From Virgibacillus_O sediminis (GTDB lineage: Bacteria; Bacillota; Bacilli; Bacillales; Amphibacillaceae): 64,000 bases of DNA. Of the stretch, positions 25,088-33,267 are shown in pieces. Position numbers and translations under genes: made by a program. Position 1 is the first letter of the stretch. Each line of letters begins with the position of its first letter. A model generated the notes under the pieces. The model was not told the DNA's origin and did no database searches. It was given only the letters and a program-made list of their open reading frames with translations. The DNA is taken from the NCBI RefSeq assembly GCF_042643265.1, contig NZ_JBHRRZ010000016.1, positions 62,001-126,000 on the forward strand, read 5' to 3'.

Positions 25088-26365
25088 ATGCTGGATATGA
25101 AGTATCTGCGCAATAACTTTGAAGAAATCAAAGGAAAACTGGCCCATCGCGGGGAAGACTTATCCGATCTTGACAAATTTGAAGAGCTGGACGAAAAACG
25201 CAGGAACTTGATTAGTGAAACGGAGAAGCTAAAGGCGAAAAGGAATGAAGCATCCAAGCAGATTTCTGTACTTAAGAAAGAGAAAAAAGATGCTGAGCAG
25301 GCAATCAAGGAAATGCGGGAAGTAGGCCAAAAAATCTCTGCATTGGATAAAGAGCTCAAGGAAGCAGAAGAAACATTGGACCATATTATGCTTTCCATTC
25401 CGAATATTCCCCACGAAAGTGTACCTGTCGGAGAAGATGAAGAGGATAATATTGAAGCCCGGAAATGGGGGAAACTGCCGGAGTTTGGCTTTGAGGCACA
25501 GGCCCATTGGGACCTTGCCACCAACTTGGACATCTTGGATTTCGAAAGAGCAGCTAAAGTAACCGGCAGCCGTTTTGTCTTCTACAAAGGGATGGGCGCC
25601 CGCTTGGAACGCGCCTTATTGAACTTCATGATGGACCTTCATGCTGATGAACACGGTTATCAGGAGATGCTTCCACCGCAGATGGTGAACCGGACAAGCA
25701 TGACTGGTACCGGGCAGCTTCCGAAATTCGAAGAGGATGCTTTTAAGGTGGAGGATTGGGATTACTTTATGATTCCAACGGCTGAAGTTCCGGTAACCAA
25801 CTATCACCGGGATGAGATTCTTTCGGTAGATCAACTCCCTAAAAAATATGTTGCTTACAGTGCGAACTTCCGATCTGAGGCTGGATCGGCCGGACGGGAT
25901 ACAAGAGGGCTGATTCGACAGCACCAATTCAACAAAGTAGAACTGGTTCATTTAGCAAAGCCGGAGGATTCTTATGAAACATTAGAAACACTGACCGGCC
26001 ATGCAGAAAGAGTTTTACAGCTTCTCAAGCTGCCTTACCGGGTGATGAGCATGTGTACAGGAGACTTGGGATTCACTGCCGCCAAAAAGTATGATATTGA
26101 AGTCTGGATTCCAAGCCAGGATACGTATCGGGAAATCTCCTCTTGTTCCAACTTCGAAGATTTCCAAGCTAGACGTGCTGGCATCCGTTTCCGCAGGGAG
26201 GCGAATGGCAAGCCGGAGTTCGTCCATACTCTGAACGGCTCAGGACTGGCGATCGGGCGTACCGTAGCAGCCATACTGGAGAATTATCAGTTGGAAGAAG
26301 GATTGGTGGAGATCCCTGAAGTCCTGCGACCTTATATGGGTGGAAAAGAAGTACTGGATAAGTAA
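25088..26365 (+). CDS. serS: Seryl-tRNA synthetase
   Basis: The 425-residue class II synthetase has an N-terminal antiparallel coiled-coil arm (about 30-105, rich in KL/EK heptads) that contacts the long variable arm of tRNA-Ser. The catalytic domain has motif 2 (FRSEAGSAGRDTRGLIRQHQF) and motif 3 (GSGLAIGRTVAAILEN). It starts at ATG 25088 after AAGGAGG. Expression is governed by the T-box leader, and a tRNA-Ser gene lies 128 bases downstream. Confidence 0.98.
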   Translation: MLDMKYLRNNFEEIKGKLAHRGEDLSDLDKFEELDEKRRNLISETEKLKAKRNEASKQISVLKKEKKDAEQAIKEMREVGQKISALDKELKEAEETLDHIMLSIPNIPHESVPVGEDEEDNIEARKWGKLPEFGFEAQAHWDLATNLDILDFERAAKVTGSRFVFYKGMGARLERALLNFMMDLHADEHGYQEMLPPQMVNRTSMTGTGQLPKFEEDAFKVEDWDYFMIPTAEVPVTNYHRDEILSVDQLPKKYVAYSANFRSEAGSAGRDTRGLIRQHQFNKVELVHLAKPEDSYETLETLTGHAERVLQLLKLPYRVMSMCTGDLGFTAAKKYDIEVWIPSQDTYREISSCSNFEDFQARRAGIRFRREANGKPEFVHTLNGSGLAIGRTVAAILENYQLEEGLVEIPEVLRPYMGGKEVLDK

Positions 26366-26367
26366 TG

Positions 26368-26394
26368 AAACAGAAGGGGGATCCCCTTCTGTTT
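26368..26394 (+). terminator. Terminator after serS
   Basis: AAACAGAAGGGG and CCCCTTCTGTTT arms with a very short loop; the T tract is weak. Confidence 0.7.
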
Positions 26395-26447
26395 CTGCCT
26401 ATCTTTAGCTTTTCCAACAGAGATTGAAAAAAAATTACTGATACGGT

Positions 26448-26476
26448 TTGACAAGATTCTGCCAGCATGGTATAGT
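26448..26476 (+). promoter_or_regulatory. Promoter of tRNA-Ser gene
   Basis: Consensus TTGACA (26448-26453), a 17-base spacer and TATAGT (26471-26476), placed 17 bases before the tRNA 5' end. Confidence 0.85.
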
Positions 26477-26493
26477 AATTCTTGTCTTATCAC

Positions 26494-26586
26494 GGAGGTA
26501 TACCCAAGTCTGGCTGAAGGGATCGGTCTTGAAAACCGACAGGCGGGTCAAACCGCGCGGGGGTTCGAATCCCTCTACCTCCTCCA
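26494..26586 (+). tRNA. trnS-Ser: tRNA-Ser (UGA)
   Basis: The 93-nt class II tRNA includes an encoded CCA. The acceptor stem GGAGGTA pairs fully with TACCTCC, the anticodon loop CTTGAAA gives UGA, and the long variable arm is characteristic of tRNA-Ser. The base before CCA (26583) is T, whereas tRNA-Ser normally has G73. Location after serS matches the trnSL-Ser position in B. subtilis. Confidence 0.95.
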
Positions 26587-26621
26587 TTAATAAAATCAGC
26601 GCATAAAAATTGGAGATATGG

Positions 26622-26654
26622 AAACCGTTGCGAACAATTGCAGCGGTTTTTTTA
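26622..26654 (+). terminator. Terminator after tRNA-Ser
   Basis: AAACCGTTGC and GCAGCGGTTT arms (one mismatch) followed by TTTTT. The stretch from here to 26815 holds nothing I can identify. Confidence 0.75.
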
Positions 26655-26815
26655 ATGATGAAGGAAACTGTAAAATCCTGACGGTGCATAACAGTAACCA
26701 GGGATAATCATGCAAGTTCCAAATCCTTATATCCTATGGAGATAGTCCATCGATTAGCCAACGCAGGCCAGTCAAATTAGTCTATTTCTGACTTTTTGTG
26801 ATAAAAGGCGCAATC

Positions 26816-26844
26816 TTGACATATAATAACAAACCACATATAGT
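26816..26844 (+). promoter_or_regulatory. Promoter of the proC T-box leader
   Basis: TTGACA (26816-26821), a 17-base spacer and TATAGT (26839-26844), almost identical in quality to the tRNA-Ser promoter. Confidence 0.8.
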
Positions 26845-26849
26845 ACAAA

Positions 26850-27105
26850 CATAAATAAGTATAAGATACAGACAATGATCAGGTCATTAGTACATGGAAC
26901 CATCCGAAAGAGATTGGAATTCGCCGGCTGAAAGATTCCATCGGAAAGGTATGTATGAACCTGCCTGTGAGTCGTTAGAACATACTAGCCACAGGCAACT
27001 GTGTTATCAATAGAGTTGGGCGTCTTGTATAAGGGGCGTCAATAAAAGGTGGTACCGCGGAAACCCATTCCGTCCTTTTACCAAGGACGTGATGGGCTTT
27101 TTTTC
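26850..27105 (+). promoter_or_regulatory. T-box riboswitch controlling proC (proline)
   Basis: The canonical T-box core GGTGGTACCGCGGAAA lies at about 27048-27063. Before it is a stem-I region with a candidate proline specifier CCU (26960-26962, in GAACCTGCC). After it is a terminator with CCCAT...ATGGG and CGTCCTT/AAGGACG arms and a T7 run (27064-27104). The variable base UGGU matches the A73 discriminator expected of tRNA-Pro. Confidence 0.88.
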
Positions 27106-27125
27106 ATTTAAAAGGAGGACAGTAC

Positions 27126-27941
27126 ATGAATAAGAAAATTGGATTCATCGGTGCAGGTTCTATGGCAGAATCAGTAATAGCGGGGATAGTGAACGCAGAA
27201 ATACTCCCGACAACGAATATTATGGTGACCAACAAGAGCAATAAAAAGAGACTGGAGAAAATGGAGGAGGATTACAATATTCGGGCCATTTCTGATACGA
27301 AACGAATGGTGGATGCTTGTGATATCCTCATTCTTGCAACCAAGCCGCATGATGTTCAAGCTACTATTTCTTCCATAAAAGAACATATCAGAAGCGAACA
27401 ATTGGTAATCTCTGTAAGTGCAGGGATATCCACGGATTATATCTCCTCTTTGATCGGACAGGATGTTTCTGTAATCAGAGCGATGCCCAATACTTCGGCC
27501 GCAGTCAGGCAGTCTGCTACTGCTATTGCAGCAGGAAAGTATGCAGATGAAACGCATATCAAAGAGGCTGAAGAACTGTTCAGCACCATTGGGCCTACCA
27601 CGGTCGTAAAGGAAGAAGACATGCATACAGTGACCGGGATCTCCGGAAGCGGACCGGCATATATATATTACCTTGTCGAAGCCATGGAGAAGGCTGCCGT
27701 GGAAAGCGGGCTTGCAGAAGAGACAGCCCGGAAATTAATTACCCAGACAGTGATTGGAGCGGGTAATATGCTTAAAAATTCGGAGGAGTCGGCCGGAGAG
27801 CTGCGAAAAAAAATCATGAGCCCGAACGGAACCACTCAGGCTGGAATCGACACATTAAAAAGACATGATTTTGAAAAAATTATCATAGAATGTGTAAGAA
27901 GCGCCCGACAAAGATCAATGGAGCTGGGCGAACGGGAATGA
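27126..27941 (+). CDS. proC: Pyrroline-5-carboxylate reductase
   Basis: The 271-residue enzyme makes the last step of proline synthesis, reducing pyrroline-5-carboxylate with NAD(P)H. The N-terminal Rossmann motif is KIGFIGAGSMAESVI. The conserved RAMPNTSA and TGISGSGPAYIY stretches and the C-terminal MSPNGTTQAGI are diagnostic. The start ATG follows AAAGGAGG. It is likely induced by proline starvation through the upstream T box, fitting a role in osmoprotective proline synthesis. The gene is not at this location in B. subtilis. Confidence 0.96.
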   Translation: MNKKIGFIGAGSMAESVIAGIVNAEILPTTNIMVTNKSNKKRLEKMEEDYNIRAISDTKRMVDACDILILATKPHDVQATISSIKEHIRSEQLVISVSAGISTDYISSLIGQDVSVIRAMPNTSAAVRQSATAIAAGKYADETHIKEAEELFSTIGPTTVVKEEDMHTVTGISGSGPAYIYYLVEAMEKAAVESGLAEETARKLITQTVIGAGNMLKNSEESAGELRKKIMSPNGTTQAGIDTLKRHDFEKIIIECVRSARQRSMELGERE

Positions 27942-27953
27942 GGTGGTAGTTGC

Positions 27954-28250
27954 ATGCCGGAATGTGCGCACTGCGGCTCGGTATGGGAGTATTTGGAGGC
28001 TGTTAAACATTCCTTCCGCACCAAGATGGTCTGCCCCTCTTGTGGAGCGGATAATTATCATACCATCAGCGGATGCAAAAAAGCGGCTATTTTCCCAGTA
28101 TTCATGATACCATTCAGTTATTTTATCTATATGAATATAGACGTTTCACTTCCAAAAGTGATGGTTAGTACAGCGGGGATTGGAGCGGCTTGTTTATTCC
28201 TGCTCCCCTTCACCGTGGAATTGAGTAAAGAAAAGAGCCATCTCTGGTAA
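27954..28250 (+). CDS. Small zinc-ribbon membrane protein, CXXC-20-CXXC type
   Basis: The 98-residue protein has an N-terminal knuckle with Cys4-X2-Cys7 and Cys27-X2-Cys30, 19 residues apart. Two hydrophobic segments follow, about 45-60 (IFPVFMIPFSYFIYM) and 70-88 (VSTAGIGAACLFLLPF). This resembles the Bacillaceae family TIGR04104 (cxxc_20_cxxc), of unknown function. The start has GAGGTGG upstream, and the gene lies 12 bases behind proC, so it is probably cotranscribed and under the same T box. Confidence 0.8.
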   Translation: MPECAHCGSVWEYLEAVKHSFRTKMVCPSCGADNYHTISGCKKAAIFPVFMIPFSYFIYMNIDVSLPKVMVSTAGIGAACLFLLPFTVELSKEKSHLW

Positions 28251-28365
28251 AGGATTCTGGTTCATTTCCAAAATTACGAGTGCTTGCTAGCAGCAGAAAG
28301 TGGATGTGGCTGTTCCCACTGCCGATAGAAGAAAGATTGGTATTTTAAACTTTCTTATGCAGTAA

Positions 28366-28397
28366 AAAAGGGTGCTCCTTTTTATCGGAACACCCTG
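28366..28397 (-). terminator. Terminator after dck
   Basis: On the minus strand, GGGTGTTCC and GGAGCACCC arms around an A-rich loop are followed by a run of six T. Confidence 0.8.
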
Positions 28398-28401
28398 TAC
28401 C

Positions 28402-29085
28402 TTACTTCGCTAATTCACCTGTTTTTCTTTTCCTTGCGTGCTGGATGAATTGCCCGACTTTCTCCAGAATCGGTTCAATGGAGGCGCCTTCTGTCATTAA
28501 ATCATAATCAGCTATATTAATTCTCAAAATTGGACAGGCATTAAAGTTATTGATCCACTGTTCATAACGCTGGTACATTTCCTCCCAATAAGAAACTGGT
28601 GTGCTTTTTTCCATTTCCCTTCCGCGCTGTTGAATCCGGCCAACCACTTCATCAAATGATCCTTCCAGATAGATAAGCAGATCAGGGTGCGGGAAATAAG
28701 GAGTCATAACCATGGCATCAAATAAATTGGAATAGGTTTCATAATCCGTTTTAGACATTGTTCCATTATCATAGTGCATTTTGGCAAATATCCCGGTATC
28801 TTCATAAATGGAACGGTCCTGGACAAATCCGCCACCATATTCAAAAATCTTCTTCTGTTCTTTAAAGCGTTCAGCCAAAAAGTAAATCTGTAGATGAAAA
28901 CTCCACCGCTCGAAATCGGCATAGAAATTCTCCAGGTAAGGATTGGCGTCAACTTTCTCCAGGGACGTCTTAAAATTAAGGGCATTTGCTAAGGCTTTCG
29001 TCATGGTGGATTTCCCGACACCTACTGTTCCTGCCACCGTAATGATACTGTCATGCGGGATATTGTATTTCTCTCTTGCATTCAT
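28402..29085 (-). CDS. dck: Deoxyadenosine/deoxycytidine kinase
   Basis: The 227-residue deoxynucleoside kinase has P-loop AGTVGVGKST and the DRSIYEDTGIF motif characteristic of the dAdo/dCyd kinase. FERWSFHLQIYFLAERF is the conserved core and RGREMEK lies in the lid. It salvages deoxynucleosides to monophosphates. The start overlaps the dgk stop by four bases (ATGA), so the pair is translationally coupled. The dck/dgk position after tRNA-Ser follows B. subtilis. Confidence 0.95.
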   Translation of the reverse strand: MNAREKYNIPHDSIITVAGTVGVGKSTMTKALANALNFKTSLEKVDANPYLENFYADFERWSFHLQIYFLAERFKEQKKIFEYGGGFVQDRSIYEDTGIFAKMHYDNGTMSKTDYETYSNLFDAMVMTPYFPHPDLLIYLEGSFDEVVGRIQQRGREMEKSTPVSYWEEMYQRYEQWINNFNACPILRINIADYDLMTEGASIEPILEKVGQFIQHARKRKTGELAK

Positions 29086-29741
29086 GTTTTGCTCTCCTTT
29101 AAATTAATGCTCCTACTCTGTTCCAATTGCTGTTCCACTTCATTCATAATCCATTCGAGGTCATTCTGATGGCGGATGAAGTCTAATTTATCTCCGTTGA
29201 TCCGGATAACCGGAATATCGGGATGAACGGATTCGAAATGGTCCATGTACCGTTCATAATCCTCTGCAAGCTGGGACAAGTAAGAAAGTTGGATATTCTG
29301 TTCGATATCTCTCCCCCGTTTGCGTATCCGATCGACTATGGTGTCTAGGCTTCCATATAGATAAATCAACATATTTGGTACAGGCATATCCTTTGTAAGT
29401 ATATGATAAATTTGTTCATACTTCTCCAGTTTATCTTCCGGTAGTGTACGTCTAGCAAAAATCATGTTTTTGGATATATGGTAATCAGCAATGACTGATT
29501 TTTGTTCGCTCAAGTATTTCTTTTCAATATCTTCTAATTGCTTGAACCGATTGCATAAAAAAAACATTTCTGTCTGGAAACTCCACTCTTCGATATTCTC
29601 ATAGAATTTGCCGAGAAAAGGGTTTTCTTCGACAATTTCCTTCAGCAAGTGAAAGTCGAAATGTGCAGCGAGTTTTTTCGCCAGGGATGTTTTCCCGATG
29701 CCAATTGGCCCCTCAATCGCAATGAACGGGGCGTCTGTCAT
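29082..29741 (-). CDS. dgk: Deoxyguanosine kinase
   Basis: I place the start at ATG 29741, after TAGGAGGAGG, giving 219 residues; the open frame extends upstream without a site. The P-loop is EGPIGIGKTS, the catalytic region is ADYHISKN in place of the DRS of Dck, and RKRGRDIEQ forms the lid. It phosphorylates deoxyguanosine for salvage. It is the promoter-proximal gene of a dgk-dck pair on the minus strand. Confidence 0.94.
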   Translation of the reverse strand: MTDAPFIAIEGPIGIGKTSLAKKLAAHFDFHLLKEIVEENPFLGKFYENIEEWSFQTEMFFLCNRFKQLEDIEKKYLSEQKSVIADYHISKNMIFARRTLPEDKLEKYEQIYHILTKDMPVPNMLIYLYGSLDTIVDRIRKRGRDIEQNIQLSYLSQLAEDYERYMDHFESVHPDIPVIRINGDKLDFIRHQNDLEWIMNEVEQQLEQSRSINLKESKT

Positions 29742-29871
29742 AATTCCTCCTCCTATCTCTAAGACAGATGTACTATATTTTATCATAGAACAGGGTCTTA
29801 TTCTATGTCGAAAAATATCACTTTTCAAGATGGCTTTTTTTTTGTATAATATGATTTGTAGCTAAAAAAAT

Positions 29872-29944
29872 GGCCCCGTAGCTCAGGGGATAGAGCAATG
29901 GTTTCCTAAACCATGTGCCGCAGGTTCGAATCCTGCCGGGGCCG
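29872..29944 (+). tRNA. tRNA-Arg (CCU)
   Basis: The 73-nt cloverleaf has acceptor GGCCCCG/CGGGGCC, anticodon loop TTCCTAA (CCU), T-loop GGTTCGAATCC and G73. CCA is not encoded. A TATAAT (29845-29850) lies just upstream, with only a weak -35. It is isolated from other tRNAs. Confidence 0.96.
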
Positions 29945-29952
29945 TATATACT

Positions 29953-29988
29953 ATTCTCGAACCTCTTACTCTAAGTAAGGGGTTTTTT
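29953..29988 (+). terminator. Terminator after tRNA-Arg
   Basis: AACCTCTTACT and AGTAAGGGGTT arms separated by three bases, followed by TTTT. From here to 30234 I see only an 8-bp inverted repeat (CAGCAACG/CGTTGCTG) and no gene. Confidence 0.7.
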
Positions 29989-30234
29989 AATTGTCTTTAA
30001 ATAGGATACGGTGTAAAAAACTTCCTTTGCTGCTGCCTCTGTACGCAGCAACGGGCACGTTCAACTTCCACACAGGCATCCCTTTCCGGCAGCCGAATAC
30101 GTACGTTGCTGGAACGCCATCCTGCATAGTCTGTTCCATCAACCGGGCAGGAGTGTCTGTTTATTCTACGATGGGAGTTTACCCCTTCCCTTCCTCAACT
30201 TACATTCATACATTGTTTGTAAGGAGGTGTCAGC

Positions 30235-30498
30235 ATGGAGGAAATACTCACAATCGCCACGGTAATCACACCTGTCACAAGTGGAGTGATACAAGCACTG
30301 AAAAAGGCAACTGGGTTGAATAAGCGTTATATTCCAGTAACGGCAATCATAGTGGGTGCTGCACTGGGAGCTGCTGCACTTTTTACCGATGTCGGGCTGG
30401 GAGAGAGGCTGTGGGCCGGAGGAATATCCGGTTTGGCATCAGTCGGATTATTTGAGTTGGGTAAAATAAGAAGACAGACAGATGATGAAGAGGATTGA
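30235..30498 (+). CDS. Phage-type holin (A118 holin-like), orphan
   Basis: The 87-residue protein has three hydrophobic stretches: about 5-20, 33-52 (YIPVTAIIVGAALGAAALF) and 59-74 (LWAGGISGLASVGLFELG). It ends in a charged tail. The pattern VTPVTSGVIQALKK, then LPxxxxxxGAxLGA, then WAGGISGLASVGLFE resembles the Listeria phage A118 holin. Holins make membrane holes that release endolysin. There is a strong TAAGGAGGTG ribosome site. No endolysin or other phage gene is adjacent; it sits 290 bases after tRNA-Arg, a common integration point. The family match is from memory. Confidence 0.7.
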   Translation: MEEILTIATVITPVTSGVIQALKKATGLNKRYIPVTAIIVGAALGAAALFTDVGLGERLWAGGISGLASVGLFELGKIRRQTDDEED

Positions 30499-30555
30499 AG
30501 CTTCCCCTCTAGATGAATATTTATCTGTCCTGCTCATTCCTCCAGCCTCCTATGA

Positions 30556-30624
30556 AGAACGGAGAAGAGAAATGATTTTATGTCTGGCAATCAGAAGCCA
30601 GCCATCCTCTCTGTTCTTCTTTAG
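30556..30624. other. Long imperfect stem-loop in the holin-acsA gap
   Basis: GAAGAAC...GAGAAGAGA pairs with TCTCTGTTCTTC across an inner TGGC/GCCA stem, with TTT after it. It may terminate holin transcription. The rest of the 430-base gap (30499-30929) has no gene; a possible CcpA site lies near its end. Confidence 0.35.
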
Positions 30625-30891
30625 TATGTACATGTAAACTCCCTTACATATTTAAGTGACGGAGACCATAGCATTACATCTAGATATGGAATTAGCTTGC
30701 TATGAAAACCGAATGGATAAGTGCTGACAATGCAGATATAACAACAATAGAAAGAAAAAATCGTAGGGCAAATCGCTATGTCGGATCAAGAAAATTTGGT
30801 TGGTTTTATCGAAATGCTTTAAAAAGTTCATAAAATGTTCTAAAATATAAGTAGTTAGCAAAATCTTTGGATAATTTTATGTAATTAAAAT

Positions 30892-30905
30892 TGTAATCGG
30901 TTGCA
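30892..30905. promoter_or_regulatory. Candidate catabolite-responsive element (CcpA)
   Basis: TGTAATCGGTTGCA keeps the TG-A-CG-T-CA skeleton of cre sites and lies 25 bases before the acsA start. B. subtilis acsA is repressed by CcpA, so the placement makes sense. It is not a full consensus match. Confidence 0.45.
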
Positions 30906-30929
30906 AAAAATTAAAAATGAGGTGATGAA

Positions 30930-32645
30930 ATGGCAGTAGAGAATATTCCGGTACGCGAAGGGAAACCAAATTTGAAGGACTATGAGAAAGCTAGAGAGTC
31001 CTTTACATGGGATGAGGTCAAGAAAAACTTCAGCTGGTCGGAAACAGGCAAAGTCAACATGGCTTATGAAGCTGTGGACCGCCATGCGGAAGACCCTAAG
31101 AAGAAGAATAAGACGGCTTTGCTTTATTCCTCTCCGGATCGTGAAGAGAAAGTTACTTTCTCCGATTTAAGCCAATCAAGTAACCAGTTTGCCAACGTAC
31201 TTAAAAAGTATGGTGTGAGCAAAGGGGATCGTGTCTTTTTGTTTATGCCGAGAAGCCCTGAATTCTATACAAGCTTCTTTGGAATTCTGAAAGTAGGAGC
31301 CATAGCAGGCCCATTATTCGAGGCATTTATGGAGCAGGCGGTGCGTGATCGCCTTCAGGACAGTGGAGCAAGTGTACTGATTACAACGCCGGATCTGTTA
31401 GGGCGTGTGCCTCAAGATGACCTGCCCGATTTGAAAAAGATTGTTCTGGTAGGAGAGCATGATCAGTCAGGGGATAAATACATCGATTATGAGACAGAGA
31501 TGAATGCAGCTTCAACTGATTTTGACATGGAGTGGGTGGACCTGGAGGATGGAATGCTCCTGCATTATACGTCTGGTTCTACGGGTAAACCGAAAGGGGT
31601 TTATCATGTGCATAATGCCATGATCCAGCATTATGCGACTGCTGAATGGGTGCTTGACCTGAAAGAGGATGATGTCTACTGGTGTACTGCTGACCCGGGC
31701 TGGGTGACCGGTACCAGCTACGGAATCTTTGCACCATGGTTGCATGGTGTCACCAATGTTGTACGCGGCGGCCGATTCACACCGGAAGACTGGTATGGCA
31801 CGTTGGAAAAATATGAGGTAACTGTATGGTATACCGCTCCTACCGCTTTGAGGAAACTCATGAGTGCAGGGGAAGAGGCGGTAAAGAAACACGCTTTGTC
31901 ACCTTTACGTCATATTTTAAGTGTGGGAGAGCCGCTGAATCCAGAAGTCATCTCCTGGGGGCTTGATGCATTCGATCTGCGCATCCATGATACATGGTGG
32001 ATGACAGAGACAGGGGCACAGCTTATCGTTAATTTCCCTTCTATGGAGATCCGGCCAGGTTCCATGGGTAAGCCGATACCAGGAGTAGAGGCTTCGATCG
32101 TCGATAATGAAGGGAATGAACTTCCACCGAACCAGATGGGGAATCTGGCCATTAAAGAAGGATGGCCTTCTATGATGCGTGCCATTTGGAATAGGCCGGA
32201 AAAATATGAAAGCTATTTTATCAATGGATGGTATGTATCCGGCGACAGTGCCTATAAGGATGAAGATGGATATTTCTGGTTCCAGGGTCGTCTGGATGAT
32301 GTCATCAATACTTCAGGAGAAAGAGTCGGTCCGTTTGAGGTGGAAAGCAAACTAATTGAGCATCCTGCCGTATCGGAAGCGGGTGTGATCGGAAAGCCTG
32401 ATCCTGAACGTGGAGAAATCATCAAAGCTTTCATCACGTTAAATGACGGCTACGAAGATTCCGATGAACTAAGGGAAGATATACGCAAGTTTGTCAAGAC
32501 AGGTTTAAGTGCCCATGCCGCTCCAAGGGAATTGGAAGTGAAAGACTCGATTCCAAAAACAAGAAGCGGAAAGATTATGAGAAGGCTGTTGAAGTCATGG
32601 GAGCTCGGCCTTCCTACGGGAGACACTTCTACCTTGGAAGAATAA
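30930..32645 (+). CDS. acsA: Acetate-CoA ligase (acetyl-CoA synthetase)
   Basis: The 571-residue enzyme activates acetate to acetyl-CoA through acetyl-AMP. The AMP-binding signature is LLHYTSGSTGKPKGVYH. The region with TWWMTETGAQ and the hinge FQGRLDDVINTSGERVGPFEVE are typical. The C-terminal PKTRSGKIMRR contains the lysine that is acetylated to shut down this family. It matches the Bacillus AcsA length. Start ATG after GAGGTGATG. It is monocistronic with a strong terminator; the acu genes that flank acsA in B. subtilis are absent. Confidence 0.94.
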   Translation: MAVENIPVREGKPNLKDYEKARESFTWDEVKKNFSWSETGKVNMAYEAVDRHAEDPKKKNKTALLYSSPDREEKVTFSDLSQSSNQFANVLKKYGVSKGDRVFLFMPRSPEFYTSFFGILKVGAIAGPLFEAFMEQAVRDRLQDSGASVLITTPDLLGRVPQDDLPDLKKIVLVGEHDQSGDKYIDYETEMNAASTDFDMEWVDLEDGMLLHYTSGSTGKPKGVYHVHNAMIQHYATAEWVLDLKEDDVYWCTADPGWVTGTSYGIFAPWLHGVTNVVRGGRFTPEDWYGTLEKYEVTVWYTAPTALRKLMSAGEEAVKKHALSPLRHILSVGEPLNPEVISWGLDAFDLRIHDTWWMTETGAQLIVNFPSMEIRPGSMGKPIPGVEASIVDNEGNELPPNQMGNLAIKEGWPSMMRAIWNRPEKYESYFINGWYVSGDSAYKDEDGYFWFQGRLDDVINTSGERVGPFEVESKLIEHPAVSEAGVIGKPDPERGEIIKAFITLNDGYEDSDELREDIRKFVKTGLSAHAAPRELEVKDSIPKTRSGKIMRRLLKSWELGLPTGDTSTLEE

Positions 32646-32652
32646 TCCAAAG

Positions 32653-32695
32653 AAGCTTCGGTATGCCAAGGCTGGCATTTGCCGAAGCTTTTTAT
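32653..32695 (+). terminator. Terminator after acsA
   Basis: AAGCTTCGG/CCGAAGCTT outer arms enclose an ATGCCA/TGGCAT inner stem; TTTTT follows. Confidence 0.9.
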
Positions 32696-32742
32696 TATCC
32701 TTGGGACAGAAGGATATATGGCAAAAGAAAGGATAGAATGAA

Positions 32743-33264
32743 ATGAAAGGCCCCTCTCACCCTTCCGAAAACACGGCAAATCCAAGGTTTTACCCAGGGA
32801 CATCCTATCCTATGCTGCCAGGAGATGTACTCTATTCCCACAAATCAGCATTCTCTTCCTTGCTAGTAGGGCATGAAGGGATTGTCGGGGAAGATTATCG
32901 AATCTACCATGTGAATGCAAGAGGTAAAAACGGCCATGCAGACTCCCTGCCTGCTTATTTAAGCAGACACCGCAAAGGAGAAAGGCTCTCTATTTTGAGG
33001 TTGAGGGATAAAGAAGCAGCATTAGCTGCAGCACAATGGGCAGCCGGGAATATTGAAAGGGTAAAGATGTACCGTTATACCCCTTCCCTGGCAGATATAA
33101 GCAAGAACTACTGCTCCAAGTTCATTTGGCAATCCTTTTACTATGGGACGGGTGAAAGACTCGACCTTACCGGGCGAGGGCTGGGGGAACAACGGAAAAC
33201 GATCCTTACTCCTGCTCGCATCTACCGGTCTTTGGAGATAATCGGCCATTTTTTTAACAAGTGA
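32743..33264 (+). CDS. Permuted papain-like (YaeF/YiiX, C92-type) cysteine peptidase/amidase
   Basis: The 173-residue protein has the circularly permuted NlpC/P60 order, with the catalytic His first (His44 in LLVGHEGIVG) and the Cys later (Cys124 in NYCSKFIWQSFY). YPMLPGDVLYS at 22-32 matches the GDIL entry strand of the family. These enzymes are thought to act on lipids or amide bonds; the substrate here is unknown. No signal peptide is visible, so it is probably cytoplasmic. It stands alone between acsA and an intergenic repeat. Confidence 0.75.
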   Translation: MKGPSHPSENTANPRFYPGTSYPMLPGDVLYSHKSAFSSLLVGHEGIVGEDYRIYHVNARGKNGHADSLPAYLSRHRKGERLSILRLRDKEAALAAAQWAAGNIERVKMYRYTPSLADISKNYCSKFIWQSFYYGTGERLDLTGRGLGEQRKTILTPARIYRSLEIIGHFFNK

Positions 33265-33267
33265 TGT

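Noticed and set aside
29991..30323. 110-codon plus-strand open frame overlapping the holin gene
   Set aside because: No ribosome site, odd His/Thr/Cys-rich composition, and it overlaps the well-supported holin frame.
30235..33264. Prophage remnant
   Set aside because: Only one holin-like gene is present; there is no integrase, capsid, endolysin or attachment duplication.
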